The notes: generated by a model not told the origin, from the letters alone. A stretch of 64,000 nt of DNA from Gammaproteobacteria bacterium (GCA_013214945.1 JABSRT010000002.1:186001-250000); one strand, 5' to 3'; counted from the stretch's first letter, positions 27,039 to 36,138 are shown. A program made the numbers and translations.

Positions 27039-28535
27039 TTACATGCTGATCGTGGTATTCACCGCGCCGGCATCTTGTCCTGGGGCAAACCAACGCGTCG
27101 AGACAGTTTTAGTCTGGGTCCAGAAAGCAATTGCTTGCTTACCGTTCGGGCCCAAATCACCCAATTTAGAGCCGCGTGAACCGGTAAAGCTAAAGTATGC
27201 AACGGGCACCGGAATCGGAATATTAACGCCTAATTGACCGGCATCAGCTTCATTTTCAAAACGCTGAGCGTAATATCCTGAGTTAGTAAATATTGAAGCA
27301 CCATTGCCGTTCGGGTTGGCATTAATGATTTCGATAGCTTGTTCAAAGGTATCGGCTTCTAAAACTAACAGTGCTGGGCCAAAGATTTCTTGGGTATAAA
27401 TATCCATCTCGGTGGTTACGCCACTAAACATGGTTGGACCGACAAAATTACCTTTTTCATAACCAGCCACCACACAATTACGCCCATCAACCATTAAATT
27501 GGCGCCTTGCTCAACACCAGAATCAATGAGTTTAATGATCCGCTGTTTGGCTTGTGGCGTTATCACTGGGCCTAAATCGGCGCTGCGATCTGTGCCTGGG
27601 CCGACCTTCATTTCATGGCTACGTTTGGCTATTTCGTCAACCCACTGACGGGTTTCACCGACTAAAATAACCACTGAATTTGCCATACAGCGTTGTCCTG
27701 CCGCGCCATAGGCTGCGCCAAGAATATTATTGATTGCCTGATCTTTATCGCTATCTGGCATGATAATACAATGGTTTTTAGCACCCATCATACATTGCGC
27801 TCGTTTATTGTGGGCACTGGCATTTTGGTAAATATGGGTGCCAACATTAGTCGAGCCAATAAATGATACGGCTTTAATTAATGGGTGCTCACACAAACGG
27901 TTAGCCACTTCTGGGCCGCCGTGCACGACATTTAATACACCCGGTGGCACACCAGCTTCTAGCGCAAGTTCAGCCAATAATAAAGAGGCGGATGGATCTT
28001 GTTCCGAGGGTTTGAGCACAAACGTATTACCGGTTGCGATAGCCAGCGGAAACATAAAACAAGGCAACATTACCGGGAAATTAAAGGCGGTAATACCAGC
28101 GCCCACGCCTAGTGGCTTGTGCAAGGTATGCACGTCAACATTGCCGGCAACATTGCTGGCCATTTCACCCAGCTGTAACGAAGTAATCGAGCAAGCATGT
28201 TCAACTACTTCTAAACCACGGGCGACTTCACCTTCGGCATCTGGCAGGGTTTTACCATGCTCTAAAGTAATTAATTCAGCGAGTTTACTGGTGTTTTCAC
28301 GGATTAAAAATTGCAGCTTTAGCATGATCCGCATGCGCTGACCCAGCGGCACTTTTTTCCACGACTGAAAGGCCTCATGGGCATTTTCAATCGCACTATC
28401 TACTTCGTCAAGTGTCGCAAAGGGGACCTGTGCAACGACTTCTTGAGTTGCGGGATTAACGACATCAATCCACTTGCCTGACGTGGACTCAACTTTTTGA
28501 CCGTTGATGATCATTGGAATGCGGCGAACTGACAT
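27039..28535 (-). CDS. mmsA: Methylmalonate-semialdehyde dehydrogenase (acylating)
   Basis: CoA-acylating aldehyde dehydrogenase of valine, thymine and inositol catabolism. It converts methylmalonate semialdehyde to propionyl-CoA and CO2 with NAD+. The 498-residue protein has the ALDH catalytic motif GAAGQRCMANSV with the nucleophilic Cys, the NAD-binding AFNFPVMLPCFMFPLAIATG and KPSEQDPSAS, and the C-terminal NIPIPVPVAYFSFTGSRGS characteristic of this subfamily. The other mms genes are not adjacent. It is divergent from a LysR-family gene that probably regulates it (inference). Confidence 0.94.
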   Translation of the reverse strand: MSVRRIPMIINGQKVESTSGKWIDVVNPATQEVVAQVPFATLDEVDSAIENAHEAFQSWKKVPLGQRMRIMLKLQFLIRENTSKLAELITLEHGKTLPDAEGEVARGLEVVEHACSITSLQLGEMASNVAGNVDVHTLHKPLGVGAGITAFNFPVMLPCFMFPLAIATGNTFVLKPSEQDPSASLLLAELALEAGVPPGVLNVVHGGPEVANRLCEHPLIKAVSFIGSTNVGTHIYQNASAHNKRAQCMMGAKNHCIIMPDSDKDQAINNILGAAYGAAGQRCMANSVVILVGETRQWVDEIAKRSHEMKVGPGTDRSADLGPVITPQAKQRIIKLIDSGVEQGANLMVDGRNCVVAGYEKGNFVGPTMFSGVTTEMDIYTQEIFGPALLVLEADTFEQAIEIINANPNGNGASIFTNSGYYAQRFENEADAGQLGVNIPIPVPVAYFSFTGSRGSKLGDLGPNGKQAIAFWTQTKTVSTRWFAPGQDAGAVNTTISM

Positions 28536-28575
28536 AATATATCCTTTTTTATTAGCGGACTAAGGGATCATCAAA

Positions 28576-28611
28576 GCGTTAGCGTTAGCGTTGGCGTTTA
28601 CGTTTACGTTA
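28576..28611. repeat. Degenerate six-base tandem repeat
   Basis: Six units in a row: GCGTTA, GCGTTA, GCGTTG, GCGTTT, ACGTTT, ACGTTA. They lie in the 5' region upstream of mmsA on its strand, between mmsA and the LysR gene. Confidence 0.75.
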
Positions 28612-28677
28612 ATCCCAAGCATCAACTGAGCATAATGCTTAGGGGAACGCTTGACAAGAGCAGTGAGCGCAAGGCAC

Positions 28678-28695
28678 CCTTGCATAAATGCAAGG
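28678..28695. promoter_or_regulatory. Palindromic LysR-type operator between mmsA and lysR gene
   Basis: CCTTGCAT-AA-ATGCAAGG has perfect eight-base arms and contains a T-N11-A core (T-TGCATAAATGC-A). It is flanked by GTGAG (28662-28666) and CTCAC, which extend the dyad. It lies 43 bases before the LysR gene start and 142 bases from the mmsA start. Confidence 0.55.
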
Positions 28696-28738
28696 CTACT
28701 CACGGTTAAATTTACCACTAACATAGGACACAATATTG

Positions 28739-29626
28739 ATGAACTGGGATGATTTAAAAGTGTTTTTAGAAGTGGCCAGAGCAGAGACCTTATCCTTAGC
28801 CGCTAAAAGATTAAAATTAGATTCATCAACAGTTTCAAGAAGGGTCCATAAACTAGAGTCGTTATTGGAGACACAATTATTTGACCGCGGTGCGGGCGGC
28901 CACACCTTAACCCGTGATGGTCATGAATTACTAAAGACAGCGATTGTGATTGAACAGAAGACACAAAGCGCTCTTGAAATTTTGCAAGGAAGAAACCTGC
29001 AGGAGCAGGGCAATGTTAGGCTCGGCACGACGGATGCTTTTGGTAGTTTTTTTATCGCGCCAAATCTTGGCGGGTTTTTCAACAGCCATCCTAATATCAC
29101 CGTTGATTTATTGCCGCTACAGCGTTTTGTTAAATTAACTCAACATGAAGCTGATTTGGCGGTAACGATTGAAAAGCCTAAAAATGAGCTGTTAGTTGTT
29201 TCAAAATTGTCGGATTACCGTTTGCGGATGTATGCCAGTAAACGCTATGTAGCAGAGCATGGTGAGATTAGTAACCTGGAGCAATTGAGTCAGCATTCGT
29301 TGATTGGTTATGTTGATGATTTACTGTTTAGCGATCAACTGAGTTACTTAAATCATTACTTGAGTGATATCGAACCTATTTTTAGAAGTACCAGTGTTAT
29401 TTCGCAATTTAGCGCGGTTGAGCAGGGATTAGGAGTGGCAATTTTACCCTGTTTTTTAGCGGATAAATCAGACCAATTAGTGCGGGTGCTCGATCAGATC
29501 AATCTTACTCGCAGTTTTTGGATTGCTGCGCCCAGTGATCGGATGCGTCTAGCTAGAGTTAGTCATCTGTGGCACTACCTTAAGCAAACAGCCCAAGACT
29601 CACAAGATATCTTGATGGGTACTTAA
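28739..29626 (+). CDS. LysR-family transcriptional regulator divergent from mmsA
   Basis: A 295-residue LysR-type regulator. The N-terminal helix-turn-helix is in MNWDDLKVFLEVARAETLSL and AAKRLKLDSSTVSRRVHKLE, followed by an effector-binding domain (about 90-290). I start it at the ATG at 28739, with AGGA at 28725-28728; a TTG three bases earlier is in frame. Divergent placement from mmsA with a dyad between them suggests that it controls mmsA, an inference. The effector is unknown. Confidence 0.88.
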   Translation: MNWDDLKVFLEVARAETLSLAAKRLKLDSSTVSRRVHKLESLLETQLFDRGAGGHTLTRDGHELLKTAIVIEQKTQSALEILQGRNLQEQGNVRLGTTDAFGSFFIAPNLGGFFNSHPNITVDLLPLQRFVKLTQHEADLAVTIEKPKNELLVVSKLSDYRLRMYASKRYVAEHGEISNLEQLSQHSLIGYVDDLLFSDQLSYLNHYLSDIEPIFRSTSVISQFSAVEQGLGVAILPCFLADKSDQLVRVLDQINLTRSFWIAAPSDRMRLARVSHLWHYLKQTAQDSQDILMGT

Positions 29627-29655
29627 TCGGTGGATCGTATCAGGCCGTAAGATAC

Positions 29656-29847
29656 TTAAGCTTTTATATTAACGTGATTGCCCAGGTTAGCGCTTGGCTG
29701 CGGACTGGCCATTACGTGTTGAGTACTGGCGGCTGATTCAATTAATTGCAATGCCATTTTACCATTCGCTTCTTGCAAATTTTTTGCAAGGGAAGCCGTT
29801 AGTAATTGCTGGCCACTGTTTGAGTTGGTTGCTGAAACGCTAGACAT
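29656..29847 (-). CDS. Small YjfB-like putative motility protein
   Basis: A 63-residue protein: MSSVSATNSNSGQQLLTASL at the start, a helical middle with ANGKMALQLIESAAS, and a C-terminus PSANLGNHVNIKA. The spacing and ending resemble the YjfB (putative motility) family, whose members end in a similar NVDxxA/NVNxKA pattern. The ATG at 29847 has AAAGGG seven bases upstream. No sigma-28 or sigma-54 promoter was convincing upstream. The function of YjfB proteins is not established. Family call is tentative. Confidence 0.55.
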   Translation of the reverse strand: MSSVSATNSNSGQQLLTASLAKNLQEANGKMALQLIESAASTQHVMASPQPSANLGNHVNIKA

Positions 29848-30189
29848 AATAGACCCTTTTATGAGTGATGTTTTACTGCCCAGAATTGTTCTCGTGAGCC
29901 AATGTAATAATGACTATGATCCTAAACTAACAAAATCGCGCCAATTAATAAAGGGCATGAGCCTGCTCTGTCCTTGACCTGAATCGTTAATTAAACGAGT
30001 AGCAGCGATCAGTTGAGTGTAAATATATATTTCTACAGCTAAATTTTTATATTGTTAATGTTTTAATTAATGGGCCATCGGTAGGAATTAGGATCGGCAA
30101 CGAGCTATCCTAAATCTACACAATGGCGCAGTTAGGTGCTTATCCGATGAGCGGCGAAGCATCTAACTGCAGGTATGACAAAAGAACAG
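29848..30189. other. Gene-free region of 342 bases with one REP-like hairpin
   Basis: AT-rich and without open frames of note. Near its right end, GCAGTTAGGTGCTT (30128-30141) pairs with AAGCATCTAACTGC (30157-30170), 14 pairs with one G-T wobble, around a 15-base loop. The hairpin lies just downstream of the minus-strand reductase gene but has no U-tract. Nothing else is recognised. Confidence 0.6.
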
Positions 30190-32346
30190 CTAGCTTCTTA
30201 CTTTGTTATGGTATTTCTTTAATAAGCCCAAGATATATTGCGGCGCGTGATTGCGCTTCCACACCCCCGCAGCATATTTGTTGGCTTCACTCATCGTAGG
30301 GTAAAGGTGAATCGTGCCGAGAATTTTATTTAAGCCTAAATTATATTTCATTGCCGTAACGTACTCGGTGAGCAACTCACTGGCGTTGTGACCCACAATA
30401 GTGACGCCGAGTATTTTATCTGTGGTGCCTGCGGTGATCACTTTAATCCAGCCTTTGGCTTGGTTGTCGGCAATTGCGCGGTCTAAATCATCAATATCAT
30501 ACCGAGTGACACAATAATCGATGCCTTGCTCAGCGGCCTCGGTTTCATTAAGACCTACTCGGGCGACTTCTGGATCAACGAAGGTCGCCCAAGGAATAAC
30601 TCGGTAATCAACCGCAAACTTTTTGAATCGACCAAATAAGGCGTTGACCGCGCTATACCACGCTTGATGTGCCGCGACATGGGTAAATTGATAAGGGCCA
30701 GTAACATCGCCTACGGCGTAAATATTAGGATAATTGGTTTGCAGATATTTATTGACCGCAATGGTTTTATTTGGCCGCAATGTTATGTCTAACTGCTCTA
30801 GCCCAAAACCAGCCGTATTAGCACTACGGCCGACTGCTATTAAAATGTGATCAAATTCGATCGCCACTTCTCGTTCTTGAACCTGACAAATAAGCCGCTG
30901 GCAGCCGTCAGTTACTTCAACGCGTAACGCTTGATGATTAGTTAGCACGTCGATGCCCTCATCAATAAATTGCTGCTTAATATATTCGCTAACCTCGGGA
31001 TCTTCACGCGGCATGATCCGATCAAACAATTCAACTTGGCTGACTTGACTGCCCAATCGCGCAAAGGCTTGCGTTAGCTCGCTGCCAATTGGACCACCGC
31101 CTAAAACAATCAATCGCTGCGGCAGCTCGGTTAATTGCCACAAATTATCGGACGTCAGGTAATTTACTTGATCTAGCCCGCTGATTGGCGGCACAAAAGG
31201 TCTAGCGCCAGTGGCAATAATGATTTGAGCGGTCGTGAAAGGCTTACCATCAATCTCGACTGTCCAAGGATCAACAATATGGGCGGTTGCTTGTTTTACA
31301 TCAACACCTAACTTGCTATAGCGCTCAACAGAGTCATGGGGTTCAATTTTTTTGATTACTTGATGGACGCGGGCCATGATCTTGGCGAAGTTGACCGTGG
31401 TTGTTGATTGTTCAAAGCCTAGTTGCTCGGACTTTTTTACTTCATGGGCAAATTTGGCGGCTTTAATTAAGGCTTTTGATGGCACGCAGCCAGTATTAAG
31501 ACAGTCGCCACCCATTTGATGCTTTTCAACGAGGGCAACCTTAGCATTAACAGCAGCGCCGATATAAGAGCTTACTAAACCACCGGCACCAGCACCGATA
31601 ACAATAAGATTGTAATCGAAAGACTTAGGTCGCTGATAAGGGCGATAAATACGATTAGCTTGCAGTTTGTCGAGCAGTCGCTTGGTCAGCAACGGCATTA
31701 CCCCTAATAGCGCAAATGCCGCTAATAAAGGCGCAGAAATAAGGCCACTGAGATCGTTTACTTGACCTAGTTGGGTGCCGGCAAACACAAACGCTAGCGT
31801 GCCAGGTAACATGCCTAATTGACTGACGATAAAATAACGTTTAGTTGAAATTGAGGTGACCCCCATGACCAAGTTGACGATAAAAAATGGGAAAATCGGT
31901 ACTAAGCGCAGGCCAAATAAATAAAAGTTACCTTCATTATCTATGCCTTGGTTGATGGTAGTTAGCTGCTGTTTGAATTTTTTGTTTATTTTGTCGCGCA
32001 ATAAATAGCGCGAACTTAAAAAAGCTAGGGTCGCGCCAAGCGTACTGGCAAATGAGACTAACAACGTGCCATATACCAGGCCAAATAATGCACCCGCAAT
32101 TAGGGTGAGGATCGCCGCGCCGGGCAACGAAGCGCCAGTTATGATGACGTAGGCGACAAAGAACGTAATAGTGGTGAGCCAAGGAGACTTGGTTAAATTT
32201 TGTTCGAATTCACTTTGGTGACTTTTTATGTAGTCAAGGTTGAGATACTGATCCCAGCCTAATAAGAAGAATAGCCCTATAATAAGCGCCAAGGTCGTAA
32301 TTAAGATGACTTTTGATTTATTCATTTTTGTACTCGCAACTTTCAT
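30190..32346 (-). CDS. VTT-domain / flavin disulfide reductase fusion protein
   Basis: A 718-residue fusion. Residues 1-225 are a VTT (DedA/TVP38-type) membrane domain with hydrophobic segments and the motif ASLPGAAILTLIAGALFG (72-89). Residues 245-718 are a pyridine nucleotide-disulfide oxidoreductase of the mercuric reductase/dihydrolipoamide dehydrogenase type: FAD motif VIGAGAGGLVSS (249-260), redox pair CLNTGC with Cys282 and Cys287, NAD(P) site VLGGGPIGSELTQA, and a C-terminal dimerisation domain (HLYPTMSEANKYA). No C-terminal vicinal Cys pair for Hg is seen. The ATG at 32346 and an ATG at 32325 are both possible. Substrate unknown. Confidence 0.88.
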   Translation of the reverse strand: MKVASTKMNKSKVILITTLALIIGLFFLLGWDQYLNLDYIKSHQSEFEQNLTKSPWLTTITFFVAYVIITGASLPGAAILTLIAGALFGLVYGTLLVSFASTLGATLAFLSSRYLLRDKINKKFKQQLTTINQGIDNEGNFYLFGLRLVPIFPFFIVNLVMGVTSISTKRYFIVSQLGMLPGTLAFVFAGTQLGQVNDLSGLISAPLLAAFALLGVMPLLTKRLLDKLQANRIYRPYQRPKSFDYNLIVIGAGAGGLVSSYIGAAVNAKVALVEKHQMGGDCLNTGCVPSKALIKAAKFAHEVKKSEQLGFEQSTTTVNFAKIMARVHQVIKKIEPHDSVERYSKLGVDVKQATAHIVDPWTVEIDGKPFTTAQIIIATGARPFVPPISGLDQVNYLTSDNLWQLTELPQRLIVLGGGPIGSELTQAFARLGSQVSQVELFDRIMPREDPEVSEYIKQQFIDEGIDVLTNHQALRVEVTDGCQRLICQVQEREVAIEFDHILIAVGRSANTAGFGLEQLDITLRPNKTIAVNKYLQTNYPNIYAVGDVTGPYQFTHVAAHQAWYSAVNALFGRFKKFAVDYRVIPWATFVDPEVARVGLNETEAAEQGIDYCVTRYDIDDLDRAIADNQAKGWIKVITAGTTDKILGVTIVGHNASELLTEYVTAMKYNLGLNKILGTIHLYPTMSEANKYAAGVWKRNHAPQYILGLLKKYHNKVRS

Positions 32347-32570
32347 GGATAACTTATATAGACAGGCTAAGTGGTATAAAAAATTTCACCGCTGGCACTT
32401 TTTTATTTTCCCGTTTAATTAGCTGTAAATAAAGATATTTGGGTCTAATCCTATTTGTTTTCAGTCATTACTCGCTATTTTTGTGACGAATCGTACGAAA
32501 ATAAATCAACTATCTTTTTTAATAAGTTCAGTCTCTTGTGCTATTCAGATCAAAAGTCGTCAATTGTGTC

Positions 32571-32599
32571 TTGACGTGTCTTCCTCATCCCCCTAAAAT
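32571..32599 (+). promoter_or_regulatory. Sigma-70 promoter of the dcw cluster (Pmra)
   Basis: TTGACG (32571-32576) and TAAAAT (32594-32599) are separated by exactly 17 bases; each matches consensus at five of six positions. The start site would fall near 32606, just at the first MraZ-type box. The rest of the 316-base region 32347-32662 holds only an imperfect dyad at 32477-32502. Confidence 0.8.
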
Positions 32600-32607
32600 T
32601 GTTTAAA

Positions 32608-32641
32608 GTGGCAATAAGTGTCACAAAGTGGATTTATTGGG
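32608..32641 (+). promoter_or_regulatory. MraZ operator boxes
   Basis: GTGG (32608), GTGT (32618), GTGG (32628) and TGGG (32638) recur at exact 10-base steps just downstream of the -10. MraZ binds direct repeats of TGGG-like boxes at this spacing in the mra promoter of other bacteria, so autoregulation of the cluster is likely. Confidence 0.75.
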
Positions 32642-32662
32642 ATTATAACAAGGGAAACATAG

Positions 32663-33121
32663 ATGTTTCGTGGCACGACCGCTATTAATCTCGATGTAAA
32701 AGGACGCTTAACGATGCCAACTGTGTATCGCGAAGTAGTGCGCTTGCAAGGGGAAGGGAAAATGGTCTGTACTATCGATATTAAACGTCCTTGCTTGATG
32801 TTATATCCAATAAACCAATGGCAACCAATAGAAGAAAAATTGATGCTGTTGTCTGATTTTGAACCGCAAGAAGCGGCGATCAAGAGTTTAATTCTTGGTA
32901 ATGCTAATGACTGCGAGATGGATAAAAATGGCCGGGTATTATTGCCGGCTCCATTAAGACAACATGCTGACTTTGATAAAAAATTAATGTTGGTTGGTAA
33001 AGTAAATAAATTTGAATTATGGGATGAAACTCAATGGTTGGCACAAACGCAAGAGCACTTAGCGTTAGTGAAATCGATTGATTTCAGCACATCAGTTCGC
33101 TTAAAGGATCTAGCACTTTAG
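32663..33121 (+). CDS. mraZ: Transcriptional regulator MraZ
   Basis: MraZ is an AbrB-fold protein that binds direct repeats in front of the dcw cluster and controls it. The 152-residue protein starts MFRGTTAINLDVKGRLTMPT and has the second conserved repeat DCEMDKNGRVLLPAPLRQHA at about 73-92, the two SpoVT/AbrB halves. AAGGGAAA is the ribosome site. It is the first gene of the complete cluster, four bases before rsmH. Confidence 0.96.
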   Translation: MFRGTTAINLDVKGRLTMPTVYREVVRLQGEGKMVCTIDIKRPCLMLYPINQWQPIEEKLMLLSDFEPQEAAIKSLILGNANDCEMDKNGRVLLPAPLRQHADFDKKLMLVGKVNKFELWDETQWLAQTQEHLALVKSIDFSTSVRLKDLAL

Positions 33122-33124
33122 ATT

Positions 33125-34063
33125 ATGACTCAACAATTTTCTCACGTTACCGTTTTACTCGATGAAGCGCTAGACGGACTAACGATAAAATCTGACGGCA
33201 TCTATATTGACGCGACTTTTGGTCGTGGCGGTCATTCACGTAAGCTCTTATCAAAATTGGGCCCAGACGGTCGGTTATTTGGTATCGATCGTGATCCAAC
33301 AGCGATTGCCGTGGCCAAAGAGCTTGAGCTTGAAGACTCACGCTTTCGCATTCTCGCCGGACCATTTTCTCAGTTGGCAAGTTATGTCGAAGATCTTGAC
33401 TTAACGGGTCAAATTGACGGTGTATTAATGGATTTGGGCGTATCTTCTCCCCAGCTCGATGACGCTGAGCGTGGCTTTAGCTTTATGCGTGACGGCCCAC
33501 TTGATATGCGAATGGATCCAACCACTGGCCGCAGCGCGGCGCAGTGGTTGGCACAAGCTGATGTCGATGAGATTGCTTATGTGATCAAAAACTTTGGCGA
33601 AGAAAACTGGGCGACTCATATTGCGCGCTCGATTGTCGCCGATCGTCAAGAAACGCCGTTTGAAACCACCAAGCAACTCGCTGATTTTGTGGCGCGAGTG
33701 GTGCCGAAAAAAGATCGTAACAAGCATCCGGCTACCCGAACGTTTCAAGCGATCAGAATTTACATTAACAGTGAATTAGAAGAAATAGAGCAAGCCTTGT
33801 TGGCTTCAATCGACGTCTTAAAATCTGAGGGACGGTTGTCGGTTATTAGTTTCCACTCACTGGAAGACCGGATCGTTAAGCGTTTCATCAGAAAGCAATC
33901 GAAAGGCAAAGAAGTACCTTTTGGTTTGCCAATGACCGAAGACGAGCTTAACAAAAGCAGAAATTTTAAAGCCATCGGCAAAGCGATAAAACCATCGAAA
34001 GATGAAATAGACGTTAACCCACGTTCGCGCAGCTCAGTGTTGCGTTTAGCGCAGAAGCTTTAG
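33125..34063 (+). CDS. rsmH: 16S rRNA (m4C1402) methyltransferase
   Basis: RsmH (formerly MraW) N4-methylates C1402 in the decoding centre. The 312-residue protein begins with [13 protein letters not shown] and [14 protein letters not shown] (SAM-binding loop) and has the family motifs [20 protein letters not shown], and [20 protein letters not shown], with a C-terminal [13 protein letters not shown]. It follows mraZ and precedes ftsL as in other cell wall clusters. Confidence 0.97.
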   Translation: MTQQFSHVTVLLDEALDGLTIKSDGIYIDATFGRGGHSRKLLSKLGPDGRLFGIDRDPTAIAVAKELELEDSRFRILAGPFSQLASYVEDLDLTGQIDGVLMDLGVSSPQLDDAERGFSFMRDGPLDMRMDPTTGRSAAQWLAQADVDEIAYVIKNFGEENWATHIARSIVADRQETPFETTKQLADFVARVVPKKDRNKHPATRTFQAIRIYINSELEEIEQALLASIDVLKSEGRLSVISFHSLEDRIVKRFIRKQSKGKEVPFGLPMTEDELNKSRNFKAIGKAIKPSKDEIDVNPRSRSSVLRLAQKL

Positions 34064-34069
34064 TCGTTA

Positions 34070-34387
34070 ATGACTGACGAGCGGCGAGTTAACTTACCCA
34101 AGGTCATTTTGGCCGATTTGTTAAGTCACCTATGGTTAGTCGTATTGATTTTGGTGGTGCTGGGCTCGGCCATTGCCGTTGTTTACAGCAGCCATCAAAA
34201 TCGCTTGTACATTGGTCATTGGGAAGAATTGCGTCAACAGCGTGATGAACTAAAGCTCGAAGCACGACATTTATTGGTCGAAGAAATGGCCTTGGCCGAA
34301 CATAGTCGAATTGAACGCATAGCAACGGAACAGCTACTGATGAAACGCCCATCAACAATAAAAGAAATAGCGGTGTCATTAAATTGA
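34070..34387 (+). CDS. ftsL: Cell division protein FtsL
   Basis: Small bitopic divisome protein that forms the FtsQLB complex and activates FtsWI. The 105 residues comprise a short cytoplasmic N-terminus, one transmembrane helix (about 20-41, WLVVLILVVLGSAIAVVYSS), and a periplasmic coiled coil (about 48-90, rich in Glu/Arg/Leu). Sequence conservation is low in the family, so the call rests on size, topology and place between rsmH and ftsI. The stop overlaps the TTG start of ftsI. Confidence 0.92.
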   Translation: MTDERRVNLPKVILADLLSHLWLVVLILVVLGSAIAVVYSSHQNRLYIGHWEELRQQRDELKLEARHLLVEEMALAEHSRIERIATEQLLMKRPSTIKEIAVSLN

Positions 34388-36138
34388 AAAAACAAGCGAA
34401 AGTAAATAGTCAACCAGGCCTCATTTCATGGCGGCTGTACGTCATTGCCGGTTTAATTATTCTGGTTTTTGTTGGCATTGTTGCACGCGTTAGTTTTTTA
34501 CAGTTGATCGACTCTAAACATTTGCGCGAGCAAGGCGATATGCGCTCGTTGCGAACCACCATAAGCGAAGAGCATCGTGGTAATATTTTTGATCGACATG
34601 GCAGTGCACTCGCGGTAAGCGTACCTGTTGAAATAGTGTGGGTTGATCCTAAAATAGTTCATAGCAATAATGGCTTGAGCGATATGCGCCGCTGGCAGGC
34701 CTTGTCAGACGTATTAGAACGACCATTAGCTGATGTCTTGGCAACCGTTAAAGATAAAAAACGCCGTTTTGCTTACCTAAAACGTCAAGTTTCACCGGCG
34801 CAAGCCAATTATATTAAACAATTAAAAATCCCTGGCGTTTACCTTAAACCTTCATCTCGGCGTTATTACCCGACCGGTGAGGTTGTTGCTCATGTGGTGG
34901 GTTATACCAATATTGATGATAAAGGCCAGGACGGCATCGAACGCAGTTTTGATGACTGGTTAACCGGTGCGCCAATTAAGCAAGAAGTGCGAAAATCTCG
35001 TGATGGCATGGTGGTCGAGCGACTCGATATCGTTGAAGAGGGCGAACACGCTAACGATATTGTGCTCAGTATTGATCAGCGGATCCAGGCCATCGCTTAC
35101 CGTGAGCTTAAGATTGCGACTGAATATTACCGTGCTACTTCGGGCTCTGTTGTGGTGCTTGATGTTAAAACGGGTGAAGTATTAGCGCTGGCTAATATAC
35201 CGTCATTTAATCCGAATAACCGCCGGACCATGGCGCCGCATAAATTACGTAACCGCGCAATTGCCGATGCGTTTGAACCGGGCTCGACCATGAAGCCGCT
35301 GGCCGTAATGACCGCGCTCGATTTTGGTAAGTTTAAGGTTGATTCGGTCATTGATACCTCACCTGGCTGGTACCGGATTGGCGGCAGTCGCATTAAAGAC
35401 AGCCATAACTATGGCAAAATAAATGTTGCGACTGTGATCTCAAAATCATCGAATGTTGGAGTCAGCAAGCTTGCATTATCAGTGCCTAAACAACAATATT
35501 TGGGTGCATTCTCAGCACTAGGTTTTGGCGCGCATACTAACATTAGCTTGCCGAGCGAAAGTCCTGGCTTGTTGCCGCAGCGACGCCGTTGGTCCGATTT
35601 TGAATTAGCTACCCTGTCATTTGGTTATGGCATGACGGTGACACCACTGCAGCTGGCGCAAGCCTATTCAGTTATTGCTAACCAAGGACGACTTAATCCC
35701 GTTTCCATTTTAAAACTTGAGCAGCCACCGAGCTCAACTCAGGTTGTTTCACCGCGTGTTGCCAATGCGGTCTTAAATATGATGGAAGGGGTGACACAGC
35801 AAGGTGGCACTGCACTTAAAGCTCGGATTGGTGGTTATCGGGTGGCTGGTAAAACGGGTACGGCTCAAAAAGCGATTGCTGGCGGTTATGGCGACGAGTA
35901 TTTAGTCTCATTTGCCGGGATTGCCCCAATTGATGATCCGCGCCTAGTAACAGTCGTGTTTATTAATGAGCCCCAAGGTGACAAATATTACGGTGGCGAC
36001 GTTGCCGCGCCAGTGTTTGCAAAAGTAACAACAGGTGCCTTGCAGTTATTGAATGTCGCGCCAAGTAAAACCGTTGAATTACCAATAGATATAGCCTCAT
36101 TACCCTCACTGTCAGGTAGTAATAGGGGCATAAAATGA
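34384..36138 (+). CDS. ftsI: Peptidoglycan transpeptidase FtsI (PBP3)
   Basis: Septal class B penicillin-binding protein working with FtsW. The 584 residues have a cytoplasmic tail, a transmembrane helix (about 18-38), a pedestal domain from about 60, and the transpeptidase motifs STMK with Ser301, SSN at 353-355, and KTGT at 488-491. The start is a TTG overlapping the ftsL TGA (TTGA); no ATG is available without losing the membrane anchor, and MKKQAKVNSQPGLISWR matches the usual N-terminus. Overlap with murE is four bases. Confidence 0.97.
   Translation: MKKQAKVNSQPGLISWRLYVIAGLIILVFVGIVARVSFLQLIDSKHLREQGDMRSLRTTISEEHRGNIFDRHGSALAVSVPVEIVWVDPKIVHSNNGLSDMRRWQALSDVLERPLADVLATVKDKKRRFAYLKRQVSPAQANYIKQLKIPGVYLKPSSRRYYPTGEVVAHVVGYTNIDDKGQDGIERSFDDWLTGAPIKQEVRKSRDGMVVERLDIVEEGEHANDIVLSIDQRIQAIAYRELKIATEYYRATSGSVVVLDVKTGEVLALANIPSFNPNNRRTMAPHKLRNRAIADAFEPGSTMKPLAVMTALDFGKFKVDSVIDTSPGWYRIGGSRIKDSHNYGKINVATVISKSSNVGVSKLALSVPKQQYLGAFSALGFGAHTNISLPSESPGLLPQRRRWSDFELATLSFGYGMTVTPLQLAQAYSVIANQGRLNPVSILKLEQPPSSTQVVSPRVANAVLNMMEGVTQQGGTALKARIGGYRVAGKTGTAQKAIAGGYGDEYLVSFAGIAPIDDPRLVTVVFINEPQGDKYYGGDVAAPVFAKVTTGALQLLNVAPSKTVELPIDIASLPSLSGSNRGIK

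Noticed and set aside
28270-28341. Long plus-strand open frames inside mmsA (27838-28341) and ftsZ antisense frames
   Set aside because: They lie antisense to strongly conserved genes and have no ribosome site or recognisable protein features; they follow from codon composition.
30128-30170. Integron attC site
   Set aside because: The core-like GTTRRRY and RYYYAAC ends are in the wrong order for an attC site, and no integrase or cassette is near.
32477-32502. Intrinsic terminator or hairpin ATTTTTGTGACGA / TCGTACGAAAAT
   Set aside because: The arms are separated by a single base, so they cannot form a hairpin, and pairing needs a bulge. At most it is an imperfect operator-like dyad.
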